A DNA stretch of 14,696 bases from JAXDLW01 sp046262515 (GTDB lineage Bacteria; Chloroflexota; Dormibacteria; DASZGP01), in contig JBHEMP010000081.1 of the NCBI GenBank assembly GCA_046262515.1, positions 1 to 14,696 of the forward strand, in the 5' to 3' direction. Made by a program: the position numbers and the translations under genes. The notes beneath the pieces are model-generated. The model saw only the letters and a program-made list of their open reading frames with translations, ran no database searches and was not told where the DNA came from. Position 1 is the stretch's first letter. Each line of letters starts with the position of its first letter. Below, piece by piece: positions 6,012-13,881 of the stretch.

Positions 6012-8222
6012 TTATGGCTGGCTGGGTTCGCGACGGCAAGAGCCGGCGTCACATGACAGGTACAGGGGCCCGTCACGCGGTGTCCGCCATAGTCGCGGCC
6101 CGAGTTCGCGTGGGGGAAGGGCGCGAGCGCCGCCGCGCGCCGAGTGGGTGACCACCCACCCGGGCACCTCAAGGGGTCCGTCCGGCCGCACGAGGCCCGG
6201 CCCGAGGTCCACGACGGCCAGCGCCCCACGCGGAAGAGAGCCGGGATCGTCCGCTGACCCGGAACTGCAGAGCCATGCTGCCACCGCGCCCATCCGAAGG
6301 GTGACGGCCAGCCCGCTTCCGCAGCCGTCGGCACTGAGCAGGAGGCCGTGCCAGCTGACCACCTCGCCCGCGGCCAGACCCACGGTGGTGGTCCCGGCGC
6401 GCGAGAGCTCGTCCGCGAAGCGCCAGGCCGCCTCACCCGCCGACCCCGGGGGCCACATGTACACAGCGGGGCGCCGCGCGCCAAGGCCGGCGAGCCCCCC
6501 GGCCTCTTTCCGCCCGGACGCGGTCACCAGCACCGCGTCTATCACGGGGTGCAGCGGGTCCAGGGTCCCGTCCAGGGCGGCGCGCAAAGACGCTGCGTCG
6601 GTCCCGGTGTCGACCAGGAGGCGGGCACCGTCAGGCGCGGTGACGAGGGCCCCCGCACCGGGGGTGTCCAGAAGCACCAAATGCAGGCGTCCGTCGGGGC
6701 GCCACAGCACCAGCAGGGTCGAGCAGGCGGTCAGCGCGGCCAGCGGCAGCGCGGACGCGCGCGCCATCTTCGCCAGCCCCGGGGATGAAACGTGGAAGTA
6801 GCGCCAGCCCGCGGGCATGACCAGCAGCACAGTCAGCCCCCCAAGGTAGGCGACGGCGTGCCGCGGGGCGAACCAGGGCACGGCCAAGGCCACCCCGGGG
6901 GCGGCGCCCGCGTGCGCCAGGAGCAGGACCAGGCGAGCGGAGCCGCTCGCGAGCTGCGCCAGCACGCCGGCCGGCCCGGCTCCGGCCAGGGCAACGAGGG
7001 TCGTCACCAGCATGGTTGGACCCAGCAGCGGTAGCGCCACCAGGTTGAGCAGCGGCGACAACGGCGAGATGACATGGAAATACGCGGCGGTAATCGGCAG
7101 GGTCGCGACCTGGGCCGCGACCGAGACGGCCAGTCCCTCGCGGACCAGCGACGGCAGCGCGTGCAGGCGGGCCGAGATCCCCGGCTGCATGACGTAGATG
7201 CCGGCAACCCCGATGAAGGAGTATTGGAAGCTGAGGTCGGCGCCCAGCGCCGGGTTGAGACCGAGCATGCAGGTCGCCGCCACCAGCAAGGACCGCGGCG
7301 GGTCCGCGTCGCGGCGAAGGACCCGGGCGGCCAGGCCGAGGGACCCCATCAGCGCGGAGCGAAGCGCCGCCGCGCTGCCTCCGCCGACGAGGGCATACAT
7401 CAATATGCCCACGATCGCGAGGAGGCATGCCCGCCTCCCGGCCTGTCGCAGCAGCAGTGTGAGCGCGCTGGCCACGAGCGCGACCTTCAAGCCACTCACG
7501 GCCAGCAGGTGGACGAGCCCGCTGTTGACCAGGTCACGCTCGGTCGGCGGTGGGAGGCGGCCGCGGATGCCGACCAGCTCGCCGAGGAGAATGGAGGCCT
7601 CCGGCTCCGGCACCTGGCTGCGAACCCCGGTGGAAAGTGAGGCGCGGACACGCCACGCCGCGGCCTCAGCGGACAGCATTTCCGGCGGCCGCAGCAAGGT
7701 GAACGTGGCACCCGGGATAGACGCCATCACGCCCAGCCGCTGCATGCGCTCGTCATAACCGGTGCTGCCGTCATGCGCCCGCCCGGGCAGCCGCTCAAGG
7801 CCGCCTGTCACGCGCAGCGTGGACCCTGGGACCACCGTCACGGGCGACCGGGCGCTGGCCATCACCGTTCCCGCAACCCTTTCGCCCCTGAGATGAAGAT
7901 CCGTCAGCCACACCGCCTGGACTGTCCCGCTGCCAGCGGCCCTGGTCACCCGTCCCACCATGGCGACCGTCTCACCCAGGTGGCCAGTGATGCTCGAGGG
8001 CGACGGGACGTCGACCGCAACGGCCCCCCTCGCAAGAGCCAGCGCGAAGACCGCCGGGATCAGCACAAGCTGCCTGCACCGAGTCCCGACGAAGGGCATG
8101 ACGCCGGCGCCGATCGCGCCGAAGGCGGCGGCCGCGGTGGCCGCGAGGGTCACCAGGTCCGGCAGCAGCAACGCGTCCCCGACGACGACCCCGGCGCACC
8201 ATGCCAGCAGGCAGCCCAGCAT
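6012..8222 (-). CDS. comEC: DNA-uptake channel ComEC with a degenerate metallo-beta-lactamase domain
   Basis: ComEC is the membrane channel that passes single-stranded DNA into the cytoplasm during transformation. Domains of the 736-residue protein, in order: N-terminal membrane helices (1-70), a DUF4131/OB-like outer segment (70-180), the Competence domain with many helices (about 205-500), and a C-terminal domain from about 512 of metallo-beta-lactamase (MBL) type. The Competence-domain signature SGLVHLLAVSGLKV (234-247) is clear but has Lys246 where His is usual, and ALRSALM (287-292) fits the later motif. In the C-terminal domain DVGQGD is replaced by DTPGAGA, the SHxHxDHxGG metal site by TASGRKEAGG (567-576), and the later HHGS-type site by LGPGLV. 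Catalysis there looks lost. ATG at 8222 is the earliest possible start because an in-frame TGA lies two codons upstream. It is 14 nt after the comEA stop. Confidence 0.93.
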   Translation of the reverse strand: MLGCLLAWCAGVVVGDALLLPDLVTLAATAAAAFGAIGAGVMPFVGTRCRQLVLIPAVFALALARGAVAVDVPSPSSITGHLGETVAMVGRVTRAAGSGTVQAVWLTDLHLRGERVAGTVMASARSPVTVVPGSTLRVTGGLERLPGRAHDGSTGYDERMQRLGVMASIPGATFTLLRPPEMLSAEAAAWRVRASLSTGVRSQVPEPEASILLGELVGIRGRLPPPTERDLVNSGLVHLLAVSGLKVALVASALTLLLRQAGRRACLLAIVGILMYALVGGGSAAALRSALMGSLGLAARVLRRDADPPRSLLVAATCMLGLNPALGADLSFQYSFIGVAGIYVMQPGISARLHALPSLVREGLAVSVAAQVATLPITAAYFHVISPLSPLLNLVALPLLGPTMLVTTLVALAGAGPAGVLAQLASGSARLVLLLAHAGAAPGVALAVPWFAPRHAVAYLGGLTVLLVMPAGWRYFHVSSPGLAKMARASALPLAALTACSTLLVLWRPDGRLHLVLLDTPGAGALVTAPDGARLLVDTGTDAASLRAALDGTLDPLHPVIDAVLVTASGRKEAGGLAGLGARRPAVYMWPPGSAGEAAWRFADELSRAGTTTVGLAAGEVVSWHGLLLSADGCGSGLAVTLRMGAVAAWLCSSGSADDPGSLPRGALAVVDLGPGLVRPDGPLEVPGWVVTHSARGGARALPPRELGPRLWRTPRDGPLYLSCDAGSCRREPSQP

Positions 8223-8236
8223 CGGTCAGCCTGGCG

Positions 8237-8857
8237 TCATGGCGTTCCCACCTTGAGGAAGGGGCGCAGCGCGGCGACGACCTGCGCGTCCAGGCCCAGC
8301 TGGGTGTGCAACTCCGCCAGGGCGGTGAAGGGTCCGTAGGCATCCCTCTGCTCCACAATGGCCCCGGCCGTCGCCTCGCTCATGCCCGGCACCGTCATGA
8401 GCTCAGCCAGGCTGGCGCTGTTGATGTCCAGGCGCGTGCTCGTCGCGCCGTTGCCGCGGCCGGCGCGGGGTACCCGGACCTGCTTACCGTCTGTCAGGCG
8501 GCCCGCGAGGTTTGGAAGGCGGGAGCTGTCGGCCGTCGGCAGCAGGCCACCCGCCGCGTCGATGGCATCCGCGACGCGGGCCCCACGCGGGAGGCGGTAC
8601 AGCCCGGGGTTGGCGACCTCCCCGGACACGTACACGGTCAGCATCGTTGCCTTCGGCGCCGCCGTGTCTGCCCCGGCTGGGTCCGGCGCCGTGCCGGCGA
8701 CGGTGCCGCGGGCGCGCGCCGCCTCGGCCGCGAACGACTCCCCGGCCGGGGCTGAGGTGGCGAGCCTGAAGGCCAATGCGGCCGCGGCGGCCAGCAACAG
8801 CAGGGCTGCCGCCGTCGCGAGCGCGCGGCCGCGACTGGACTCCAGGAACTCCCCCAA
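8237..8857 (-). CDS. comEA: Competence DNA-binding protein ComEA
   Basis: ComEA captures incoming double-stranded DNA outside the membrane and hands it to ComEC. From the start I prefer it has 206 residues: one membrane helix (about 12-34), an Ala/Pro-rich linker, an SLBB domain (about 74-130, TVYVSGEVANPGLYRLPRG), and a C-terminal double helix-hairpin-helix (143-206) with DINSASLAELMTVPGMSEAT and YGPFTALAEL. I chose TTG at 8857-8855 because an excellent Shine-Dalgarno (GGAGGGG) lies 7 nt upstream. A TTG at 8893 would add 12 residues (218 in all) but has no comparable site. The topology (short N-in tail, single helix, outer domains) is the normal one. comEC follows after 14 nt, so the two are surely one transcript. 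Confidence 0.93.
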   Translation of the reverse strand: MGEFLESSRGRALATAAALLLLAAAAALAFRLATSAPAGESFAAEAARARGTVAGTAPDPAGADTAAPKATMLTVYVSGEVANPGLYRLPRGARVADAIDAAGGLLPTADSSRLPNLAGRLTDGKQVRVPRAGRGNGATSTRLDINSASLAELMTVPGMSEATAGAIVEQRDAYGPFTALAELHTQLGLDAQVVAALRPFLKVGTP

Positions 8858-8864
8858 CCTCGCT

Positions 8865-8871
8865 CCCCTCC
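8865..8871 (-). promoter_or_regulatory. Ribosome binding site that decides the comEA start
   Basis: On the minus strand GGAGGGG precedes the TTG at 8857 with a 7-nt spacer. The only competing in-frame start (TTG at 8893) lies upstream of this site and has nothing similar before it. Confidence 0.6.
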
Positions 8872-8917
8872 GACGCCCGGCGACCCGGCCCAACGCCAGT
8901 CACCGCCGACAGGAACT

Positions 8918-8926
8918 AGGTTAGCA
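8918..8926 (-). promoter_or_regulatory. Possible extended -10 promoter for comEA-comEC-holA
   Basis: The gap between the hydrolase stop and comEA is locally AT-richer than its surroundings. On the minus strand it contains TGCTAACCT, an extended -10-like element (TGn followed by TAACCT), about 60 nt before the chosen comEA start. No clear -35 accompanies it, so this is a weak call resting mainly on position. Confidence 0.25.
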
Positions 8927-8953
8927 CAACACTACAGACTTGTGGCATTCGGC

Positions 8954-9808
8954 TCAGCGAAAGAAACGGCGGGCGACCTCCAGGACGAGGTCGGGGCGCT
9001 CGTCCACGATGAAGTGTCCGACGTCCGGCACCAACTCCAGCCGCATGTCGTCGGCGTGGTCCTCGAAACCCATCAGCATCGACGGCGAGATGGCCTGGTC
9101 CTTCTCCCCGAACAGCATCAGCGTCGGCACCTCGAGGCGCTGCCGGTCATAGCGTCCCGAGAGCCAGGCCGGCCCCTCGCGCAGGAGCAGTTCCCGGTAA
9201 ACCTGCACACTGGCGTTGGCCCTCTCCGGCTGGACCAGGCGATCGAGGTAAACATCCATGTCAGCAGCGCTCCATGCGCCGGGGGTGACGGCGGAGCTGC
9301 GCAAGAGCCCGTTCAGCCATGGCGGGCGCGCCCGAAAAACATGCCCGCCGAGGCCCGAGGCCATCACGACCTGGTACCAGGAGCGATAGCTGTTCATCAG
9401 CGCCGCGCGCCGGTTGATCCATGGCGTGGTGATGTTGAGCGCCAGGTAGCCCTTGAAGCGGGCGGGCTCGCGGAGGCACATCAAGAACCCCGTGAAGCCT
9501 CCCCAGTCGTGCCCGGCCAGCCACGCCGGGCCGATGTTCAGCTCATCGAGGAGGCGCAGGATATCGCTCGCGAGCTGTTCCTTCTGGTACCCCGACGGCG
9601 GGGCGTCGCTCCAGCCGAAGCCCCGCAGGTCCGGCGCGAACACGTGGAGGTCGCGGGCCAGGGCCGGCATGACCTTACGCCAGAGATACCAGTTCTCCGG
9701 CCACCCGTGCAGAAGCACCACGGGATCGCCGCGGCCGCACTCGGCGACGTGGAGGCTGATCTCGCCGACGTCCACCATGCGGTGCCGGACGCCGGGCACC
9801 TCCGGCAT
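8954..9808 (-). CDS. Alpha/beta hydrolase, epoxide-hydrolase type
   Basis: This is a 284-residue alpha/beta-hydrolase-fold enzyme. The oxyanion motif HGWPE is at 34-38. The nucleophile elbow AGHDWGG (98-104) places Asp101 as nucleophile, which marks the epoxide hydrolase/haloalkane dehalogenase branch rather than the esterases. Asp237 in FGEKDQ is the likely acid member and His266 in VGHF the catalytic base. A cap region (about 130-215) contains several Tyr residues (141, 145, 204), which could be the ring-opening tyrosines of epoxide hydrolases. The ATG at 9808 starts 40 nt after the leuS stop with only a weak Shine-Dalgarno, so it is probably cotranscribed with leuS. There is no signal peptide; it should be cytosolic. 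The substrate cannot be told from sequence. The longer open frame upstream (to 10096) is antigenic shadow inside leuS and is not part of this gene. Confidence 0.85.
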   Translation of the reverse strand: MPEVPGVRHRMVDVGEISLHVAECGRGDPVVLLHGWPENWYLWRKVMPALARDLHVFAPDLRGFGWSDAPPSGYQKEQLASDILRLLDELNIGPAWLAGHDWGGFTGFLMCLREPARFKGYLALNITTPWINRRAALMNSYRSWYQVVMASGLGGHVFRARPPWLNGLLRSSAVTPGAWSAADMDVYLDRLVQPERANASVQVYRELLLREGPAWLSGRYDRQRLEVPTLMLFGEKDQAISPSMLMGFEDHADDMRLELVPDVGHFIVDERPDLVLEVARRFFR

Positions 9809-9848
9809 GCCCAGCAGTCGCGGATCCCCGGGGCGCCGTGTGGCGCGC

Positions 9849-12305
9849 CTAGGCGACGATGGAGAGGAGCTTGCCGGGGACGTAGATGATTTTTTTCGGG
9901 GAGCGGCCATCGAGGATCTCCACGATACGCGACCGCGCCAGGACCTCGTGGCGCACATGGTCCTCGTCGATCCCGATGGGCAGGGTGAAACGATCGCGAA
10001 CCTTGCCGTTGACCTGGACCACCAGCTCGAACTCCTCGTCTCGGACCAGGCCCTCGTCATACACCGGCCAGTGCTGCTGGTGCACCGAGTACGCATGCCC
10101 GGTGGCGGCCCAGAGCTCCTCGGCCAGGTGTGGGGCGGCCGGTGCGAGCAGCACGACCAGGGTGTCGACGGCGTGGCGATAGGCGGCGCTCCCCACGACC
10201 CCGGTGCGGCTGGCCTCCTGGAGGCTGTTGCGCAACTTCATCAACGACGAGATGTAGGTGTTGAACTTGAAGTGCTCGATGTCATCGGTGACCGAGCGGA
10301 TCGTCTGGTGGGTGAGCCGGACGATGGCCCGCTCCTCGGCGGAGTCGCCGTCGCGTGCCGCCTCCCCCGGGTACGCCTGCGTGGCCAGGAAGTGGACGCC
10401 GCTGAGAAACCGGCGCGTCCCTTCGACGCCGTCCTCATTCCAGCCTCCCCCGTCCGACCAGGGGGCGATGAAAAGCATGTACAGGCGTACGGCGTCGGCT
10501 CCGTGGCTGGCAACCATCTCGTCGGGCGCCATGACGTTCCCGCGGGACTTCGACATCTTGCCCCCGGCGTGGGTGATCATCCCCTGGTTGCGCAGACGTT
10601 TGAAAGGCTCATCGAAGCCGAGCAGCCCGCAATCGCGCAGCGCCTTGACAAAGAAACGGCTGTAGAGCAAGTGCAGGATGGCGTGCTCGACGCCGCCCAT
10701 GTACTGGTCGACGGGCATCCAGCGACGCACGAGCTCGGGGTCGAAGGCCTGGGTGTCGTCCGCGGGCGAGCAGTAGCGCAGGAAGTACCAGGACGAATCG
10801 ACAAAGGTGTCCATGGTGTCCGTCTCCCGCCGCGAGGGCTTGCCACATGTTGGGCAGGCGGCCTCAACGAATTCCCTTACCGCCGCCAGGGGGGAATCAC
10901 CGGTCGGCCGGAAATCGGCGCCGCCAGGGAGGACCACCGGCAGGTCCTCCTCGGGCACCGGGACCGCGCCGTGGTCGGGGCAGTAAATGATCGGGATGGG
11001 CGCTCCCCAGTAGCGCTGACGGCTCAGCAACCAGTCGCGCAGCCGGTAGATGACGGTCGCCTCACCCCAGCCGTTGGCCTTGACGTAATCGACGATTTCC
11101 TGGATTCCCTGCGAGCGCGCCACCAGGCCGTTAAAACGGCCGGAGTTGACCAGGGTGCCCTCCCCGGCATATGCCGCCTCCATCTCGCCGCCGGGCTCGC
11201 CACTGGCGCTGATGACCTCGCGGATCTCGAGCCCATACGTGTGCGCGAAGGCGAAGTCCCGCTCGTCGTGCGCGGGCACGGCCATGATCGCCCCCGTCCC
11301 GTATGTCACCAGCACGTAGTCGGCAACCCACACCGGCACCCGCTCGCCGTTCATGGGGTTGACCGCGTAGGAGCCAGTGAAGACCCCCGTCTTCTCCCTC
11401 TCCGTCGATTGGCGGTCGATCTCCGAGGCGTTGCGGGCCTGCTCCACGTAGGCCTCAACCTCTTCGCGTCGGTCCTCTGTGGTCAGGCGCGACACCAGGT
11501 GGTGCTCGGGGGCCGCGACCATGAAGGTCACCCCGAACAGCGTGTCCGGCCTGGTCGTGAATATGCGCAGGGCCTCCTGGGCGCCGTCCGCCAGGGTGAC
11601 GGGAAAGTCCATCTCCAGGCCCTCGGAGCGCCCGATCCAGTTGGTCTGCATCGTGACCACCTTCTCCGGCCAGTCCAGCCCGTCGAACTTGAGCAGCTCC
11701 TCCGCGTAGTTGGTGATACGGAAGAACCACTGCTCCAGCTGGCGCTTGGTCACGGGCGTATCGCAACGCTCGCAGAGCCCGTTCACCACCTGCTCGTTGG
11801 CCAGGACGGTCTGGTCTTTCGGGCACCAGTTGACGGGCGCGCTGGCGCGGTAGGCGAGTCCCTTCTTGAAGAGTTGCAGGAAGAGCCACTGTGTCCAGCG
11901 GTAGTAACGCGGGTCACTGGTGACGACCTGACGGCCGAATTCAAAGGTTGAACCCAGGGTCCACAGCTGGGTCAGCATCCGCTCGATATTCGCGCTGGTA
12001 TAGGTCTCTGGGTGAATGCCGTCCTTGATGGCGGCATTCTCGGCGGGGAGGCCGAAGGCGTCAAAGCCGAAGGGGAACATGACGTTGTAACCCTTCATGC
12101 GCTTGTAGCGGGCATGCACATCTGGACCGGTGTAGGCGAACCAGTGGCCGACGTGCAGATCTCCCGACGTGTACGGGAACATCACCAGCGCATACCACTT
12201 GGGCCGATCCTCATCCCCCTCGCGGGCGACGTAGAGGGCGTCCTTGGACCAGCGCTGCCTCCAGCGCGGCTCAATCTCTGCGGGGTCGTAGGAATGGCGG
12301 GCCAT
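9849..12305 (-). CDS. leuS: Leucyl-tRNA synthetase LeuS
   Basis: LeuS charges tRNA-Leu. The 818-residue class I enzyme has the HIGH-type motif HVGH at 51-54 and FDAFGLPAENAAI at 81-93. A Cys-containing zinc region is present (Cys161, Cys178, Cys181). The CP1 editing domain keeps TTRPDTLFG (250-258) and GTGAIMAVPAHDERD (336-350) with Asp347, so editing should be intact. WLLSRQRYWGAPIP follows at about 425-438, then DTMDTFVDSSWYF near 496-508, and KMSKS at 583-587 in GGKMSKSRGN. The anticodon-binding and C-terminal domains complete it. The residues after HVGH (WFAYTGPDVHARYKRMKG) differ from what I recall of Streptomyces LeuRS and may help to place the organism. The ATG at 12305 has no Shine-Dalgarno but a -10-like box 11 nt upstream. 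It lies 45 nt downstream of a tRNA-Ala gene on the same strand. Confidence 0.97.
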   Translation of the reverse strand: MARHSYDPAEIEPRWRQRWSKDALYVAREGDEDRPKWYALVMFPYTSGDLHVGHWFAYTGPDVHARYKRMKGYNVMFPFGFDAFGLPAENAAIKDGIHPETYTSANIERMLTQLWTLGSTFEFGRQVVTSDPRYYRWTQWLFLQLFKKGLAYRASAPVNWCPKDQTVLANEQVVNGLCERCDTPVTKRQLEQWFFRITNYAEELLKFDGLDWPEKVVTMQTNWIGRSEGLEMDFPVTLADGAQEALRIFTTRPDTLFGVTFMVAAPEHHLVSRLTTEDRREEVEAYVEQARNASEIDRQSTEREKTGVFTGSYAVNPMNGERVPVWVADYVLVTYGTGAIMAVPAHDERDFAFAHTYGLEIREVISASGEPGGEMEAAYAGEGTLVNSGRFNGLVARSQGIQEIVDYVKANGWGEATVIYRLRDWLLSRQRYWGAPIPIIYCPDHGAVPVPEEDLPVVLPGGADFRPTGDSPLAAVREFVEAACPTCGKPSRRETDTMDTFVDSSWYFLRYCSPADDTQAFDPELVRRWMPVDQYMGGVEHAILHLLYSRFFVKALRDCGLLGFDEPFKRLRNQGMITHAGGKMSKSRGNVMAPDEMVASHGADAVRLYMLFIAPWSDGGGWNEDGVEGTRRFLSGVHFLATQAYPGEAARDGDSAEERAIVRLTHQTIRSVTDDIEHFKFNTYISSLMKLRNSLQEASRTGVVGSAAYRHAVDTLVVLLAPAAPHLAEELWAATGHAYSVHQQHWPVYDEGLVRDEEFELVVQVNGKVRDRFTLPIGIDEDHVRHEVLARSRIVEILDGRSPKKIIYVPGKLLSIVA

Positions 12306-12316
12306 GGGAAGCTGAA

Positions 12317-12322
12317 AGAATA
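12317..12322 (-). promoter_or_regulatory. Putative leuS -10 box, near-leaderless
   Basis: On the minus strand TATTCT ends 11 nt before the leuS ATG, the same spacing as the rpsT box. No Shine-Dalgarno is present, and the bases before ATG are again TTCCC. A leader of only about 5-8 nt is predicted. Confidence 0.45.
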
Positions 12323-12350
12323 TCGGCTCGGGGCCGGCGCCCAGGGAAGA

Positions 12351-12426
<76 letters not shown>

Positions 12427-12439
12427 ACGGGCGGCGCTA

Positions 12440-12445
12440 ATTCTA
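12440..12445 (-). promoter_or_regulatory. Possible tRNA-Ala -10 box
   Basis: On the minus strand TAGAAT lies 13 nt before the tRNA 5' end, one base from the TATAAT consensus and inside a short AT-rich patch. No -35 is evident. The tRNA could also be read through from the permease gene, whose stop is only 29 nt away. Confidence 0.4.
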
Positions 12446-12455
12446 TGCCACGGGC

Positions 12456-13331
12456 TTAACCCTCCGGCGCCCCTTCCGGCCTGCGCCGCGCAAGGATCGC
12501 CTCGTGGCCCGCGAGGACGACGAGGATCACGCCGGCCCCGCCCATCTTCAGCGGCGAGAGCCGGTCGCCCGCAAGCAGTACGCCGAACAGCACCGCGAAG
12601 GCGGGCTCGGCCGTGAGCAACAGGGCTGCGCGTCCCGCACTGAGCCTGCGCTGGACGTAGGTCTGCACCAGGAAGCCCAGTGCCGACGCGCCGATCCCGG
12701 TCACCAGCAGGGCCGGCACAACCGCGGGGGGCGGTACGGCGACGGTGTGTGTTCCCACGCTGCCGGCACTGAAGACAAGGCCGCAGGCGACCATCTGCCA
12801 GGCGGCCAGCCCGAAGGCCGAGTGGTTGCGCGAGTGATGGGACAAGAGCGCGATGTGACCGGCGAAGGCCAGCGCGCAGACCAGCAGCAGCCCCTCCCCG
12901 ATCAGCTCGCCACGGTGAAGCGAGCCTCCGTACGTCAACGCGATCATTCCCCCCAGCGCCAGCGCCACCGCGAAGAGCGTGACCCGCGGTGTCCGGACCC
13001 GGAAGAGCACCGCATCGCAGAGCGGCGTGAAGACCACGAACATACCCGTCAGCAACCCCGCGGTCGAGGCCTGTACGGTGAGCAGACCGTAGGTCTGGGT
13101 GAGGTACCCCACCGCCAGCAGGGCGCCGATCAGCAGGCCGAGGCGCGCGTCCGCGGGATGGCGCAGGGCGAAGGCGCCGAGGATGCCGGCCGCCAGCAAG
13201 AAGCGCGCCGCCAGGAAGGTGACCGGGGGATAGAGCGCGACGGCGTCCTTGACCATCACGAAGGTCACTCCCCAGATCGCCGTGACGCCAAGCAGGAGCA
13301 CGCCGGGGAGAATGTCCCGACGGGGGCTCAA
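12456..13331 (-). CDS. EamA-family (drug/metabolite transporter superfamily) permease
   Basis: This is a 291-residue inner-membrane permease with two EamA repeats, about 8-135 and 145-280, each with five predicted helices. Visible family features are the first helix containing AIWGVTFVMVKDA, then PPVTFLAARFLLAAG at about 35-49. The second repeat ends with AEPAFAVLFGVLLAGDRLSP, a typical EamA closing motif. The C-terminus is a short basic cytoplasmic tail. Such proteins export amino acids, metabolites or drugs, but the substrate cannot be inferred here. The start is TTG at 13331-13329 with no Shine-Dalgarno; GTG at codon 11 is possible but would cut into the first helix. It is divergent from the HIT gene, and the two start codons are only 17 bp apart (26 bp if HIT starts at its GTG). 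Confidence 0.88.
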   Translation of the reverse strand: MSPRRDILPGVLLLGVTAIWGVTFVMVKDAVALYPPVTFLAARFLLAAGILGAFALRHPADARLGLLIGALLAVGYLTQTYGLLTVQASTAGLLTGMFVVFTPLCDAVLFRVRTPRVTLFAVALALGGMIALTYGGSLHRGELIGEGLLLVCALAFAGHIALLSHHSRNHSAFGLAAWQMVACGLVFSAGSVGTHTVAVPPPAVVPALLVTGIGASALGFLVQTYVQRRLSAGRAALLLTAEPAFAVLFGVLLAGDRLSPLKMGGAGVILVVLAGHEAILARRRPEGAPEG

Positions 13332-13344
13332 GGGTCGCGAGCCG

Positions 13345-13351
13345 GATAATG
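13345..13351. promoter_or_regulatory. Shared AT-box between divergent EamA and HIT genes
   Basis: GATAAT on the plus strand (13345-13350) and CATTAT on the minus strand (13351-13346) are the same bases read in both directions. The plus box ends 7 nt before a GTG (13358), which is codon 4 of the HIT frame. The minus box ends 14 nt before the EamA TTG. No separate promoter fits in the short gap, so this box is the best candidate for both genes. Confidence 0.35.
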
Positions 13352-13855
13352 GCTGTCGTGACGGAGAAGGACGGCGAGATCCAGGATGGGCTCCCGCAGG
13401 CGCTGTGGGCGCCGTGGCGGATGGCGTACCTCAAGGCGGAGCGGCCCGACGGCTGCCCGCTCTGCCTGGCCCTCGCGCAGGACCGCCTCATCCTCCACCG
13501 CGGCCAGCGCGCCTTTGCGATCATGAACCTCTACCCGTACAGCAATGGGCACGTGATGGTCGCGCCAGTGGACCACCTCTCGAAGTTCGAGGATCTCGAC
13601 GACGAGGTGGGCGCGGAGATGCTCGCCCTCACCCGGCGGGCCATCGCGGCCCTTCGTCAGACTGAGCGGCCGGAAGGCTTCAACGTGGGTTTCAACCTTG
13701 GCAAGGCGGCCGGCGCGGGTATTGAGGATCACCTTCACCAGCACATCGTGCCCCGGTGGGTTGGTGACACGAACTTCATGCCGGTCCTGGCCGGCACCAA
13801 GGTGATCGGCGAAGCGATCGAGACAACGCTGGAGAAGCTGCGCGAAGTCTTCTAG
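13349..13855 (+). CDS. HIT-family hydrolase/phosphorylase, Ap4A-phosphorylase-like
   Basis: This is a 168-residue HIT-domain protein. The histidine triad is DHLHQHIVPRW, with His128, His130 and His132, where His130 is the expected nucleophile. The preceding GFNVGFNLGKAAGAGIE (110-126) and following WVGDTNFMPVL (137-147) match the branch that includes the M. tuberculosis Ap4A phosphorylase Rv2613c, as do LWAPWRMAYL (19-28) and CPLC (36-39) near the N-terminus. It probably degrades diadenosine polyphosphates or a similar nucleotide in the cytosol. The start is uncertain: ATG at 13349 (listed) has no Shine-Dalgarno, while GTG at 13358 sits exactly 7 nt after a GATAAT box and would give a leaderless message 165 residues long. 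It is convergent with the gene on its right. Confidence 0.92.
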   Translation: MAVVTEKDGEIQDGLPQALWAPWRMAYLKAERPDGCPLCLALAQDRLILHRGQRAFAIMNLYPYSNGHVMVAPVDHLSKFEDLDDEVGAEMLALTRRAIAALRQTERPEGFNVGFNLGKAAGAGIEDHLHQHIVPRWVGDTNFMPVLAGTKVIGEAIETTLEKLREVF

Positions 13856-13860
13856 GGGGC

Positions 13861-13881
13861 TGTAACGGCTGGATGGTTACA
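13861..13881. terminator. Possible bidirectional terminator hairpin
   Basis: TGTAAC (13861-13866) and GTTACA (13876-13881) form a 6-bp stem with a 9-nt loop between the convergent HIT gene and the right-edge gene, overlapping the latter's stop codon. The stem is short and AT-rich and has no T-tract, so the call rests mostly on position. Confidence 0.3.

Noticed and set aside
9809..10096. N-terminal extension of the alpha/beta hydrolase into leuS
   Set aside because: It overlaps the leuS coding end, is Ser/Arg-rich low-complexity shadow sequence, and the hydrolase fold is complete from the ATG at 9808.
9453..11951. A plus-strand open frame of 832 codons antisense to leuS
   Set aside because: It lies wholly opposite leuS and the hydrolase, its translation is rich in His, Arg, Gln and Val with no family motif, and long antisense frames are expected in very GC-rich coding DNA.
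12306..12350. Possible terminator hairpin between tRNA-Ala and leuS (GGGC-GCCG-GCCC)
   Set aside because: The stem is only 4 bp and there is no T-tract; the region is better explained by the leuS -10 box.
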